Assembly (NCBI GenBank): GCA_035537555.1
Contig: DATLMR010000042.1
Span: forward strand, 1-29,645
Reading direction: 5' to 3'
Length of the DNA stretch: 29,645 nt
From: DATLMR01 sp035537555
GTDB taxonomy: Bacteria; Acidobacteriota; Blastocatellia; UBA7656
Positions 1-6,643 of this stretch are shown here, piece after piece; position 1 is the stretch's first letter, and each line of letters begins with the position of its first letter. A program made the translations under genes and the position numbers. The notes beneath the pieces are model-generated. The model saw only the letters and a list, made by a program, of their open reading frames with translations, made no database searches and had not been told where the DNA came from.

Positions 1-837
1 CATGCCGAACAGCCCGTTGAGCTGATCGCTGATCGCTTTCGCGTGCTCCGCCGTGTCATGGCGAAGGGTCGTGTTGATATCGATGGACGACGTGACATCG
101 ATCGTTCCAAAGACCATCTTGATCGACGAGAAATCGGGGAGAGGGACTCCGCCGGTTTGAATTCCCTGCGTCATGGCCGGAGTGACCTCGGCGGCGAACC
201 GGATGGCGGCCGAAGGATTCTCGGCCAGCGCGGCTGCCAGCTTTGCATTTTGAGCGATGCTCGGCCTGGTTCCCGCGCGGGTGTCTATCGAGGCGCGCAC
301 GCCGTTGAGGTCGCCTATGACCGCGGTTCCGGCATCATAAAAGGCGAAGGCCATCTTATTATTGTTGCCCGACGGCTTCACGTCTGTCTGGGCGGCCGTC
401 TTCGACACTTCGTTGACCTGGAATATCTCTACGTTCTTGTAGGTTTCGGAAAGGATTCTCAGGTCCGGTTTCGCGCGCAGGCGAGTGAGCAGCTCCGCCT
501 GATTGAACGAACCGCTGACTACTCCGGTGAAATCCTTGGAGCCGCCCGAGGAGAAGGACACCGCGACCGTGCGCAGGTCGGACAATCTCAAGCCGACATT
601 GGCGAATTCCGCGTGCACTTTTTCTATGGCGCTCCTGAACTTATCCTGTGAAGAAACGGTAGTCCAAAAACTGCTCGTAAGCGTTCTTTGAACGTCCACG
701 ACAGCGACGCCGCTACCGTCAGGCAGCAATCGCAGCAGGTCTCCGCCGGCCTGTACGCCGGCCCGGGCCGACGCCTGGTTGAAGCTGATGCTTACGGCGA
801 GCGCCAGCATCAGTGACACAAAAGCGATTCTCTTCAT
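1..837 (-). CDS. Secreted protein of unknown function, 3' end outside window
   Basis: This frame is open from the ATG at 837 to the window edge, giving 279 codons with no stop, so the C-terminus is missing. The start is supported by an AGGGAG ribosome site about 6 nt upstream. Residues 1-25 form a clear Sec signal peptide (MKRIAFVSLMLALAVSISF, then an ASA/ARA cleavage region). The mature part begins with LLRLLPDGSGVAVVDVQRTL and alternates short strands and helices. This resembles DUF3352-like acidobacterial exported proteins that measure 'how far a value is from zero' style repeats, but I do not recognise the family firmly. It is transcribed divergently from the hydroxyacyl-CoA dehydrogenase gene. 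The opposite-strand frame at 43-651 is a shadow. That this is a real exported protein is well supported; its function is unknown. Confidence 0.82.
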   Translation of the reverse strand, partial: MKRIAFVSLMLALAVSISFNQASARAGVQAGGDLLRLLPDGSGVAVVDVQRTLTSSFWTTVSSQDKFRSAIEKVHAEFANVGLRLSDLRTVAVSFSSGGSKDFTGVVSGSFNQAELLTRLRAKPDLRILSETYKNVEIFQVNEVSKTAAQTDVKPSGNNNKMAFAFYDAGTAVIGDLNGVRASIDTRAGTRPSIAQNAKLAAALAENPSAAIRFAAEVTPAMTQGIQTGGVPLPDFSSIKMVFGTIDVTSSIDINTTLRHDTAEHAKAISDQLNGLFGM

Positions 838-926
838 TATAAACTCCCTTTCATCTCTTCTTTCGCAACCCTATCCGCTAACGCTTTCGACCCTGGAAAT
901 CCGATGATGTAATCAAATGACACCTT

Positions 927-932
927 ATTATA
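927..932 (-). promoter_or_regulatory. Possible -10 box for the secreted protein gene
   Basis: Read on the minus strand this is a perfect TATAAT about 90 nt upstream of the start at 837. I see no convincing -35 element at the right distance, so the call rests on the -10 match alone. Confidence 0.35.
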
Positions 933-1099
933 TGCCCGAAAGCTCTCCGCTGGGAACTCTTCCTCGCAGAAAGTCAAATACTAGAACGTCGATACGGCGC
1001 CTCATGTTTACTTTAAGAGCGATTTTTCTTTCGCGGGCCGCGAATCGTGCCCGCCGCGGCCTTCCCCGCAGGTAAATCTAACCATCCGCCGTTGAGGGC

Positions 1100-1108
1100 T
1101 GCTATAAT
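1100..1108 (+). promoter_or_regulatory. Extended -10 promoter of the dehydrogenase gene
   Basis: The sequence TGCTATAAT is a perfect extended -10 element (TGnTATAAT). Extended -10 promoters need little or no -35 element, and none is evident here. Transcription would start near 1115, leaving a leader of about 33 nt that contains the ribosome site. Confidence 0.6.
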
Positions 1109-1147
1109 CTCCGGGCTGAAAACTACTCTAAAAGGCGGAATAGCACT

Positions 1148-1993
1148 GTGATAGAATCAATCGGCGTCGTCGGATCGGGCACAATGGGTAACGGCATCGC
1201 GCAGGTGGCGGCACGGTCCGGGCTTTCGGTGGTGATGCGCGATCTTTCGGACGAGTTTCTCAAGCGCGGTCTTTCGACCATAGATAAGAGTCTTCAGCGC
1301 GATGTCGACAAAGAGCGCCTCGCGCCCAAAGCGAAACAGGAAATAATTTCGCGCATCGAGCTGACGACAGAGATGGCGGACCTGAGCAACGTCGATTTTA
1401 TCGTCGAAGCCGTCAGCGAAGATCTCGCGGTGAAAACCGATCTATTCCGCCAGCTCGATAAGATCACGCGGCCGGAGGTCATACTTGCCAGCAACACGAG
1501 CTCCATATCGATCACAAAGATCGCGGCGGTTACTTCACGTCCGGATCGCTTCATCGGCATGCACTTCATGAATCCGGTGCCCGTAATGAAGCTGGTCGAA
1601 ATAATTCGCGGCGCGGCCACGTCGGACGAGACGTTCGGCCGGACGCGCGAGCTGGCCGAGAAGATGGAAAAGATTCCCGTGGAGGTGAACGACGCGCCGG
1701 GATTCGTATCGAATCGGGTGTTGATGCCGATGATAAACGAGGCCATATTCGCCCTCTACGAAGGGGTCGGGTCGGCCGAAGCGATAGACCAGATCATGAA
1801 GCTCGGCATGAACCATCCGATGGGGCCGCTTCAGCTCGCCGATTTTATCGGCCTTGATGTTTGCCTCGCGATAATGAATGTGCTATATGATGGCTTCAAT
1901 GACTCGAAGTACAGGCCTTGCCCTTTGTTGAAAAAGTATGTCGACGCAGGATGGCTCGGCCGCAAAACAGGGAAAGGCTTTTACAGTTACTGA
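1148..1993 (+). CDS. hbd: 3-hydroxybutyryl-CoA dehydrogenase
   Basis: This is a cytoplasmic NAD(P)-dependent dehydrogenase that interconverts 3-hydroxybutyryl-CoA and acetoacetyl-CoA in short-chain acyl-CoA metabolism. The 281-residue length matches the single-function family. The Rossmann motif GSGTMG is at residues 9-14. The active site is intact: SNTSS at 115-119, catalytic His139 in HFMNPVP and Glu151 in KLVEIIRG. The C-terminal domain starts with NDAPGFVSNR at 181-190 and ends with the typical GRKTGKGFYSY. The start is a GTG preceded by AGGCGGA about 8 nt upstream, and the frame agrees with the family N-terminus. The gene appears monocistronic under its own extended -10 promoter, with no beta-oxidation partner beside it. 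Membership is certain; the exact acyl chain preference is inferred. Confidence 0.95.
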   Translation: MIESIGVVGSGTMGNGIAQVAARSGLSVVMRDLSDEFLKRGLSTIDKSLQRDVDKERLAPKAKQEIISRIELTTEMADLSNVDFIVEAVSEDLAVKTDLFRQLDKITRPEVILASNTSSISITKIAAVTSRPDRFIGMHFMNPVPVMKLVEIIRGAATSDETFGRTRELAEKMEKIPVEVNDAPGFVSNRVLMPMINEAIFALYEGVGSAEAIDQIMKLGMNHPMGPLQLADFIGLDVCLAIMNVLYDGFNDSKYRPCPLLKKYVDAGWLGRKTGKGFYSY

Positions 1994-2095
1994 AGGTTGA
2001 GGGCGGGCGGCATCGTTTTCGATTCACTGCTGTGGCCAGGTTGGCAGTGCTTCTGTTGAAGGAAGATAGCAGCATCAGATAGGTGGCCTTATAAA

Positions 2096-3337
2096 ATGAT
2101 TTTCTGTCAGCAATGCACACACCCGAATCAGTATAACAGCGAAACCTGCTTCAAGTGCGGCACCCGCCTGATGGTCATTACCAGCACACGGGCGGCCTCG
2201 GCTTACGGAGGCATCGAGAGCCTGCTGAGGCCCACCCTCGAAGAACATTTACTCGAAAGGATAAGCGCGCTGGAGGCTTCTCTCCAGAGGGCGCACGACA
2301 GGCTCGAATTGATGCTGGACCTGGTCCACCGCCAGGCCACGAGCGGCCTCTACGATCACGCCATGCTGGACGCCCTGGTCGAGCATCTATCGGAGCGGGG
2401 GGCGGTAGAGGGCGGAACGCTGGAGACTCTCTGGAGGGACCGGATAGCCGAGCATTACGAGGATGCCAGCGGGCAGGAAGAGTTCGAGCATCGCGTGGAG
2501 CGAATGCTGGCCGCTTTCACCGGCGAGAACGTGGACCTCTTCTCCCGCCTGCTCGACACCGGCGCGGACCTCTTCATCTCGGGTAATTCGAAGCGGGGAG
2601 TGCGCTACTTCGAGAAGGCATTCGTGCTCGACCCGGCCAACGCGGTGCTCGCCTATTTCATCGGAGAGCACTTCTTCCGCATCAACAAGCCCGTGCTCGC
2701 CCGGGCCTACCTTGAGCGCGCGGTCGAGAAAGGACCCGGAAATCACCTCGCCATGCTGATGCTCGGCGTCATCTGCGGCGACGACGGCGACCTGGAATCG
2801 GCAAAGGACTACCTGAGCCACGCGCTGAAAATAAAGAAGAACTCCTTCACCGCTCATTACGGGTTGGGGCGCATACTCGTGAGCGAGGGCAGACTGCGCG
2901 AGGCCATCACGCACCTGAAGCGCGCGCTCACGATCAAACCCACGCCCGAGATGTACTATCTGGTCGGCCGCGCATATCTCGAAGACGGCCGGCCCGAAAT
3001 CGCGTTGAGACACCTGAGACGCTGCGTCGAGCTCGATCCGAAATTCGATGCCGCGCTCTATCATCTCGGGCTGATATACCTCAGGCAGGAGAACATCCTG
3101 CTCGCACAGGAGCACTTCAAAGCCGCCTACGAGATCAACCCGCGCGAATCGCGCTATCGCGTCGCTCTTCGCGCGCGCAAAGCCGGCCGCCTGGCCCCCT
3201 TGCCCGTTTTCGGGCGCGCGGCCGTAGCGAGCCGCAAGGTAGTTACCAGCGGCGACGTGCGCCTGGTCGAGCTGCTGAGGAGCGATCTGCTGGATTCGCC
3301 GACGGCCGAAGCCAGGAAGGGGCAGAAGAGAAACTGA
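2096..3337 (+). CDS. Zinc-ribbon and TPR-repeat protein
   Basis: The 413-residue protein starts with a four-cysteine zinc ribbon (Cys4-X2-Cys7 and Cys18-X2-Cys21). A short helix at about residues 48-80 is rich in heptad Leu and probably forms a coiled coil. From about residue 150 to 353 there are roughly six tetratricopeptide repeats, recognisable by A/G-rich helix pairs such as HYGLGRILVSEGRLREAITH and MYYLVGRAYLEDGRPEIALR. There is no signal peptide or membrane segment, so it is likely a cytoplasmic scaffold for protein-protein contacts. The ATG is preceded by AGGTGG 9 nt upstream. The gene ends at a strong hairpin terminator shared with the convergent gene. The partner is unknown. Zinc-ribbon/TPR fusions are common in Acidobacteriota without assigned roles. 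Confidence 0.88.
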   Translation: MIFCQQCTHPNQYNSETCFKCGTRLMVITSTRAASAYGGIESLLRPTLEEHLLERISALEASLQRAHDRLELMLDLVHRQATSGLYDHAMLDALVEHLSERGAVEGGTLETLWRDRIAEHYEDASGQEEFEHRVERMLAAFTGENVDLFSRLLDTGADLFISGNSKRGVRYFEKAFVLDPANAVLAYFIGEHFFRINKPVLARAYLERAVEKGPGNHLAMLMLGVICGDDGDLESAKDYLSHALKIKKNSFTAHYGLGRILVSEGRLREAITHLKRALTIKPTPEMYYLVGRAYLEDGRPEIALRHLRRCVELDPKFDAALYHLGLIYLRQENILLAQEHFKAAYEINPRESRYRVALRARKAGRLAPLPVFGRAAVASRKVVTSGDVRLVELLRSDLLDSPTAEARKGQKRN

Positions 3338-3363
3338 AGCGGTGGCGGATCAGCCCGGATAGA

Positions 3364-3429
3364 AAAAGGTTAAGGCCCCTTCCCTCAAATCTGTCGATGT
3401 AGATTTGAGGGAAGGGGCCTTAACCTTTT
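3364..3429. terminator. Perfect 29-bp inverted repeat, bidirectional terminator
   Basis: The arms 3364-3392 and 3401-3429 are exact reverse complements (29 bp) with an 8-nt loop, GTCGATGT. Each strand starts with AAAA and ends with TTTT, so the structure reads as an intrinsic terminator in both directions. It lies between the convergent stops at 3337 and 3438 and should end both transcripts. Confidence 0.9.
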
Positions 3430-3437
3430 CCAGTCGA

Positions 3438-3698
3438 TCAGTGCGCAGTAATGCTCTCGTGTGAGCGGCTGCCGTTGGGTAAAACCTCGACACTATGCGA
3501 CGTAGTCTTAAAAGCCGCGCTGGTGTCCGAGGTCAAGCTATACGTATCAAATCCGAATGAATCCAGATATGTTGCGAGATCAGTGCTCGATGAAAGGTAC
3601 AGAACAGGCTTGTGCCCGAAATAATCTGTAATCTCAAGGAGCCTCTCGATGACCTCGACCGGGGAAAATGTTCTTGCAGGGTCCCTGAAGCTAGCCAT
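3438..3698 (-). CDS. Small protein of unknown function (86 aa)
   Basis: The frame has a strong ribosome site, AAGGAG, 6 nt before the ATG at 3698. A GTG at 3701 lies only 3 nt from the same site and is less likely. The protein begins MASFRDPARTFSPVEVIERL and continues with a predicted helix and a hydrophobic strand (KPVLYLSSS), then a Ser/Thr-rich C-terminus. It has no signal peptide, Cys residues or membrane segment, so it is probably cytoplasmic. I do not recognise the family. Its reality is supported by the ribosome site and by the bidirectional terminator directly after its stop. It faces the TPR gene convergently. Confidence 0.65.
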   Translation of the reverse strand: MASFRDPARTFSPVEVIERLLEITDYFGHKPVLYLSSSTDLATYLDSFGFDTYSLTSDTSAAFKTTSHSVEVLPNGSRSHESITAH

Positions 3699-4022
3699 CA
3701 CAAACTCCTTTCAACCTACTAATACGGAACAAGTCCACGATTAGTTTTACTGCAATTTGGATGCCCTCTTCTGCTTGCAGGGTTGTTTGGCGAAAGCTTT
3801 ATCTTCGGCCCCTCGCATCCTGCTCACAGTTAAAGAACGAATCCGATCGAAAAAGCTTGCGGTAGATACAGCTCGACTTGATCGAGGAAGATTTCAAGAA
3901 ATGCCTGCTGACCGGTTCAGGACATCAGCGGATTGACTGAGGTAAACGAAAAGCCGGTGATCTCACCGGCCTGCTAAACATTGTGACGATTCGAAGTTTA
4001 AATCGATCCGCGCTCGTCGAGG
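3699..4022. other. Intergenic region without a clear gene
   Basis: This 324-bp stretch separates two minus-strand genes. It is less GC-rich than its surroundings near 3711-3770. On the plus strand, 3868-3939 reads as a short open stretch ending in TGA (includes LIEEDFKKCLL) with no start codon or ribosome site. It may be a gene remnant. The terminator of the downstream zinc-ribbon gene lies at its right end. Confidence 0.4.
3944..3970 (-). terminator. Intrinsic terminator of the FmdB-type gene
   Basis: On the minus strand an 8-bp GC-rich inverted repeat (GCCGGTGA / TCACCGGC, 3953-3960 and 3963-3970) is followed by TTTTCGTTT. It lies about 52 nt downstream of the stop at 4023, in the right orientation to end that transcript. 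Confidence 0.7.
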
Positions 4023-4307
4023 CTAATCAGACGACGCGCCCCCCGATTTTTCAGGGCCTTTTGCGGCCTTCTCTTTATCAGGGCCCTTGTCGGCCTTTTC
4101 CGCCTTCTCCGTGGACTTTGAAGGAGACTTGCTCGAATAGTCCGTGAGATACCAGCCCGATCCCTTGAGCTGAAAGCTCGTGCGAGAGACCACCTTTTCC
4201 AGCTTGCCCCGGCATTTTTTGCACCGTTTGAGCAGAGGATCTCCCACTTTTTGTATCGCTTCTATATGGTCGCCGCACTTTTCACAAACGTACTCGTAAA
4301 TAGGCAT
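4023..4307 (-). CDS. FmdB-family zinc-ribbon protein
   Basis: The 94-residue protein starts with MPIYEYVCEKCG, the hallmark of the FmdB / CxxC_CxxC_SSSS putative regulatory family (Zn_ribbon_8). Cysteines at 8, 11, 29 and 32 can bind one zinc, and the family's GSGWYLTDY segment follows at 49-57. The last third is a charged Lys/Ser/Glu/Pro tail typical of this family and probably disordered. The ATG at 4307 is chosen because GGAGGAG lies 9 nt upstream and the conserved MPIYEY begins there; a GTG at 4325 would place the ribosome site inside the gene. The family is named after a regulator of amidase/formamidase operons, but the role of most members is unknown. The gene is monocistronic with its own terminator. 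Confidence 0.93.
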   Translation of the reverse strand: MPIYEYVCEKCGDHIEAIQKVGDPLLKRCKKCRGKLEKVVSRTSFQLKGSGWYLTDYSSKSPSKSTEKAEKADKGPDKEKAAKGPEKSGGASSD

Positions 4308-4389
4308 CGTTCGTGACTCCTCCACTTCCTGAAATGCAAAATCGCGTTAATATAGTAGCACGCCTCCCATAGCACTACAAGATGTGGGC

Positions 4390-4418
4390 TTGACGGCCCG
4401 CCGCCCGGAATCTTAAAT
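4390..4418 (+). promoter_or_regulatory. Sigma70-like promoter close to the start of the HEXXH gene
   Basis: TTGACG (4390-4395) and TTAAAT (4413-4418) are separated by 17 bp. Transcription would begin about 4425, only about 5 nt before the ATG at 4430. No ribosome site precedes that ATG, so a leaderless or nearly leaderless mRNA is possible. Confidence 0.45.
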
Positions 4419-4429
4419 TAATCTTCGAT

Positions 4430-5008
4430 ATGAAGATGGAGCCGAAAAAGCCTCTATGGGACCTCAAAGCGCGCGGGAAGGTGAGGGGGCCGGAGACGTC
4501 AGACCGCTCCTGCTTCAGCGCGGGCCAGATGAGGCTGGTCCACTCGGCAAGAGCGCGCGCCGCAAGCCTCGTCTCCGATTATTATCGCGTAGCTCCGCGC
4601 GAATGGTGGCGAATGCCGTACGAGGTGAAGACCCTTCAGACGCTGAACTCATCAGAGATCACGGATTCGGCGCTCGCTCAGACCGTCTGCTACGACTTCA
4701 GGCGCGAAGCGGGTCCTGTGGTCATCGCCGAAGGCGAGTTGTACCGAATCTGCCTCCAGGACCACAGAATTCTACAGGCTGCCGGCGAGACGAGAGCGGG
4801 GCTCGGTCCCTTCCTCACCTACGTGATAACGCACGAGCTGGTCCACGTCGTCAGGTTCGGACAGAGGTTGCAGAGCATAGATCTTCCGCCCGAGCTTCGC
4901 CTGACCGAGGAACAGAGGGTCGAGCAGACGACTTGCCTCATCCTGAGAAAAACGGGAGACCGGGAGATCAATCGCATCATCTCGCGAAAAGCCGCGTCCG
5001 TAAATTGA
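4430..5008 (+). CDS. Predicted HEXXH metalloprotease-like protein
   Basis: The 192-residue protein contains the zinc-metalloprotease motif HELVH at about residues 135-139, inside a hydrophobic helix (LTYVITHELVHVVRFGQ). A downstream Glu-rich segment (TEEQRVEQTTCLIL) could supply the third zinc ligand, as in gluzincin-like enzymes. There is no signal peptide, so it is probably cytoplasmic. The N-terminal 35 residues are basic. I cannot assign a named peptidase family, and activity is inferred from the motif only. The start lacks a ribosome site, but a promoter ends just upstream, suggesting a leaderless transcript; the ATG at 4436 is an alternative. It converges with the hydrolase gene across a 32-bp gap that carries a small hairpin. 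Confidence 0.75.
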   Translation: MKMEPKKPLWDLKARGKVRGPETSDRSCFSAGQMRLVHSARARAASLVSDYYRVAPREWWRMPYEVKTLQTLNSSEITDSALAQTVCYDFRREAGPVVIAEGELYRICLQDHRILQAAGETRAGLGPFLTYVITHELVHVVRFGQRLQSIDLPPELRLTEEQRVEQTTCLILRKTGDREINRIISRKAASVN

Positions 5009-5019
5009 TCCGCTTGCAG

Positions 5020-5038
5020 GCGGGGGCCGGGTCCCCGC
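5020..5038. terminator. Short hairpin between convergent genes
   Basis: GCGGGG (5020-5025) and CCCCGC (5033-5038) form a 6-bp GC stem with a 7-nt loop in the 32-bp gap between the convergent stops at 5008 and 5041. The T tracts are poor on both sides, so it is a weak terminator candidate. Confidence 0.4.
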
Positions 5039-5040
5039 TC

Positions 5041-6132
5041 TTAAAGATGCTTGCGCAGATAATTCACTATCAGGTAGCCGTCATAATACTTGAATGGGAA
5101 TTCGCCCGTGGTGTAATGACCCCACGGAACCAGGGCCTTATCGAACCGCACTCCATGACGGTCGCATTCCTCAAACAGGAGGTGGGAAAGCTCCGGGGTA
5201 AATGACAGATCGTAGCGCGCCGAAATGAACAGGCCTCGTCTCCGGTCTCCAACCATCCGGTTGATATAAGCATTGGGGCTGATCGCCATCCACGCCTGCC
5301 GCGCCTCCTCGCGATTGACCCCGGATTCGAGCCCTCGCCTCACGTGAGCGGTGCTGATGCCTTCCCATACCACATCTCCAAAGTAGCTCGACACGTGATT
5401 GAAGGCTCCGACCCGCAGGCGCTCATCGTGAACGAAGGCGAGAAACCCTATACAAGAGCCGATGCTCGTGCCCATTATGCCGATGCGCTCGTACCCTTGC
5501 TCGATGAGCCAGTCGGCGGCGGCCCGCACCTCCATTACGGCCTGGCGGCAGGCCTGGAGCGTGCGCCCGAGGTTGGCGCTCACCATGTACTCGGCCCGGG
5601 TGAATCCCGCGAGAAGCCGCCGGTCGTGATACGGCATGCTCAAGCGCAGGGATGCGATGCCGACGCGATTGATGAGCCTGCACAGGGCCACGTGACTTTC
5701 GCCGTCCGCGTTCCACTGCGGCAAGACGATTACGGCCCTGCCGCGCGCGCGCTCGACATCGGCGCCGGTGCCGCCCTTCCCGTTCTTAGATCGATCAGGC
5801 ACGGGAAAGTAACGAGCGTGCACGGTGTTATTCTCGCGGTAAGGAGTCTGAAGAGGGCTCTCGAAAGAGAGCCGGTGCCCGTCGAAAGAGTAATGCCGGA
5901 CCGGCTCATGCCGAAAGAACAGGTCGCTTTCTGCTATCGCCCGATTGTTGAATTCAAATAGAAAGTCCCCGCCTTTGCCCGGGCTCCCGTTCCCTGAATT
6001 CGCCTGCGACTTCGACGAGGCGGACCACCTGTGATCGAGAAATTCCAGGCCCCAGTCAAACGGCCACACCTTCCGGTTGTTGTCTCTCCTGGAAAGCTTC
6101 CGCTCCCAGCTATGAATCATTCGTTTAAACAT
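5041..6132 (-). CDS. Alpha/beta hydrolase, possibly ABHD18-like
   Basis: The 363-residue protein has an intact alpha/beta-hydrolase triad. The nucleophile is Ser223 in GTSIG (221-225), the acid is Asp308 in SARYDLSF, and the base is His339 in PWGHYTTGEFPF. A strand VIVLPQWN at 134-141 and the segment MPYHDRR at 166-172 precede the nucleophile elbow and recall the ABHD18 (DUF2048) group, but this subfamily assignment is tentative. The first 100 residues are a charged N-terminal extension without a signal peptide. Substrate is unknown; ester or lipid hydrolysis is likely from the fold. The ATG at 6132 has only a weak ribosome site. An upstream promoter supports this start. Confidence 0.85.
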   Translation of the reverse strand: MFKRMIHSWERKLSRRDNNRKVWPFDWGLEFLDHRWSASSKSQANSGNGSPGKGGDFLFEFNNRAIAESDLFFRHEPVRHYSFDGHRLSFESPLQTPYRENNTVHARYFPVPDRSKNGKGGTGADVERARGRAVIVLPQWNADGESHVALCRLINRVGIASLRLSMPYHDRRLLAGFTRAEYMVSANLGRTLQACRQAVMEVRAAADWLIEQGYERIGIMGTSIGSCIGFLAFVHDERLRVGAFNHVSSYFGDVVWEGISTAHVRRGLESGVNREEARQAWMAISPNAYINRMVGDRRRGLFISARYDLSFTPELSHLLFEECDRHGVRFDKALVPWGHYTTGEFPFKYYDGYLIVNYLRKHL

Positions 6133-6162
6133 AGGTAGCGCCAGATAAAAAGTTAAGCTCCT

Positions 6163-6192
6163 ATTTTAAGGAAGTATGATCGAATTGCTCAA
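6163..6192 (-). promoter_or_regulatory. Promoter of the alpha/beta hydrolase gene
   Basis: On the minus strand TTGAGC (6192-6187) and TAAAAT (6168-6163) are separated by 18 bp. Transcription would start near 6156, about 24 nt before the ATG at 6132. Confidence 0.5.
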
Positions 6193-6350
6193 GAAGGTAT
6201 CGAGTATGCCGCTCCCCCTATAATGTAACTGTTTCATCCTTTACGCTTAACCTTAGACCGACCGCCCGTGCGCCGCCCGGCGCGACAAAAAGTGAATCGG
6301 GAATTATCCTCGCGCGTTTTTACGTCTACAGAATATGGGATTGGACAATT

Positions 6351-6596
6351 ATGATTCAACGAGTAAATATGACCGATCAGGATGGTAGGCCTCTGGCAGT
6401 CTGTATAAACGACTGTGAAATCGATTATGGTCAGCCCGGCACCGACCTGGCAAAGGTCTGTTTCCGTCTGGGTTGCGCTTTCGCGGAAATGCGATGGGGT
6501 AATTGTTTCGAGAAGACGGTGGCTGTAAACGAGAAGACCCGGCCCGTAGAACTCATCCCGGGGCAGAGCCGGGATCTCCTGGCCGAGTCCTGGTAA
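6351..6596 (+). CDS. Possible small Cys-rich protein (81 aa)
   Basis: This is the only reasonable frame in the 510-bp gap between the divergent hydrolase and the convergent DUF3857 gene. It encodes 81 residues with five cysteines, including CINDC and a GC pair, and no signal peptide or membrane segment. No good ribosome site precedes the ATG, and I do not recognise the product. The third-codon-position GC content looks only moderately high. An opposite-strand frame at 6431-6640 overlaps it and is less convincing. It could be a real small protein or chance. Confidence 0.4.
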   Translation: MIQRVNMTDQDGRPLAVCINDCEIDYGQPGTDLAKVCFRLGCAFAEMRWGNCFEKTVAVNEKTRPVELIPGQSRDLLAESW

Positions 6597-6643
6597 AGAT
6601 AAAGACCGCTCCCGCGCGTACCTTCCCTGCGCTCCTCCAAACT

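Larger units (their letters stand above)
838..1147. other. Divergent intergenic region
   Basis: This 310-bp region lies between two divergently transcribed genes and carries promoter signals for both: TATAAT on the minus strand at 927-932 and an extended -10 on the plus strand at 1100-1108. A GC-rich hairpin (GGCCGCG at 1036-1042 pairing with CGCGGCC at 1055-1061, 12-nt loop) lies between them without a T tract. I see no gene here. Confidence 0.6.

Noticed and set aside
43..651. Plus-strand frame of 202 codons near the window start
   Set aside because: The minus strand encodes a protein with a signal peptide and ribosome site over the same bases; this frame is its shadow.
5344..5961. Plus-strand frame opposite the alpha/beta hydrolase
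   Set aside because: Shadow of a gene with a complete triad; no ribosome site.
6431..6640. 69-codon minus-strand frame next to the DUF3857 gene
   Set aside because: Overlaps a slightly better plus-strand frame and has no ribosome site or family features.
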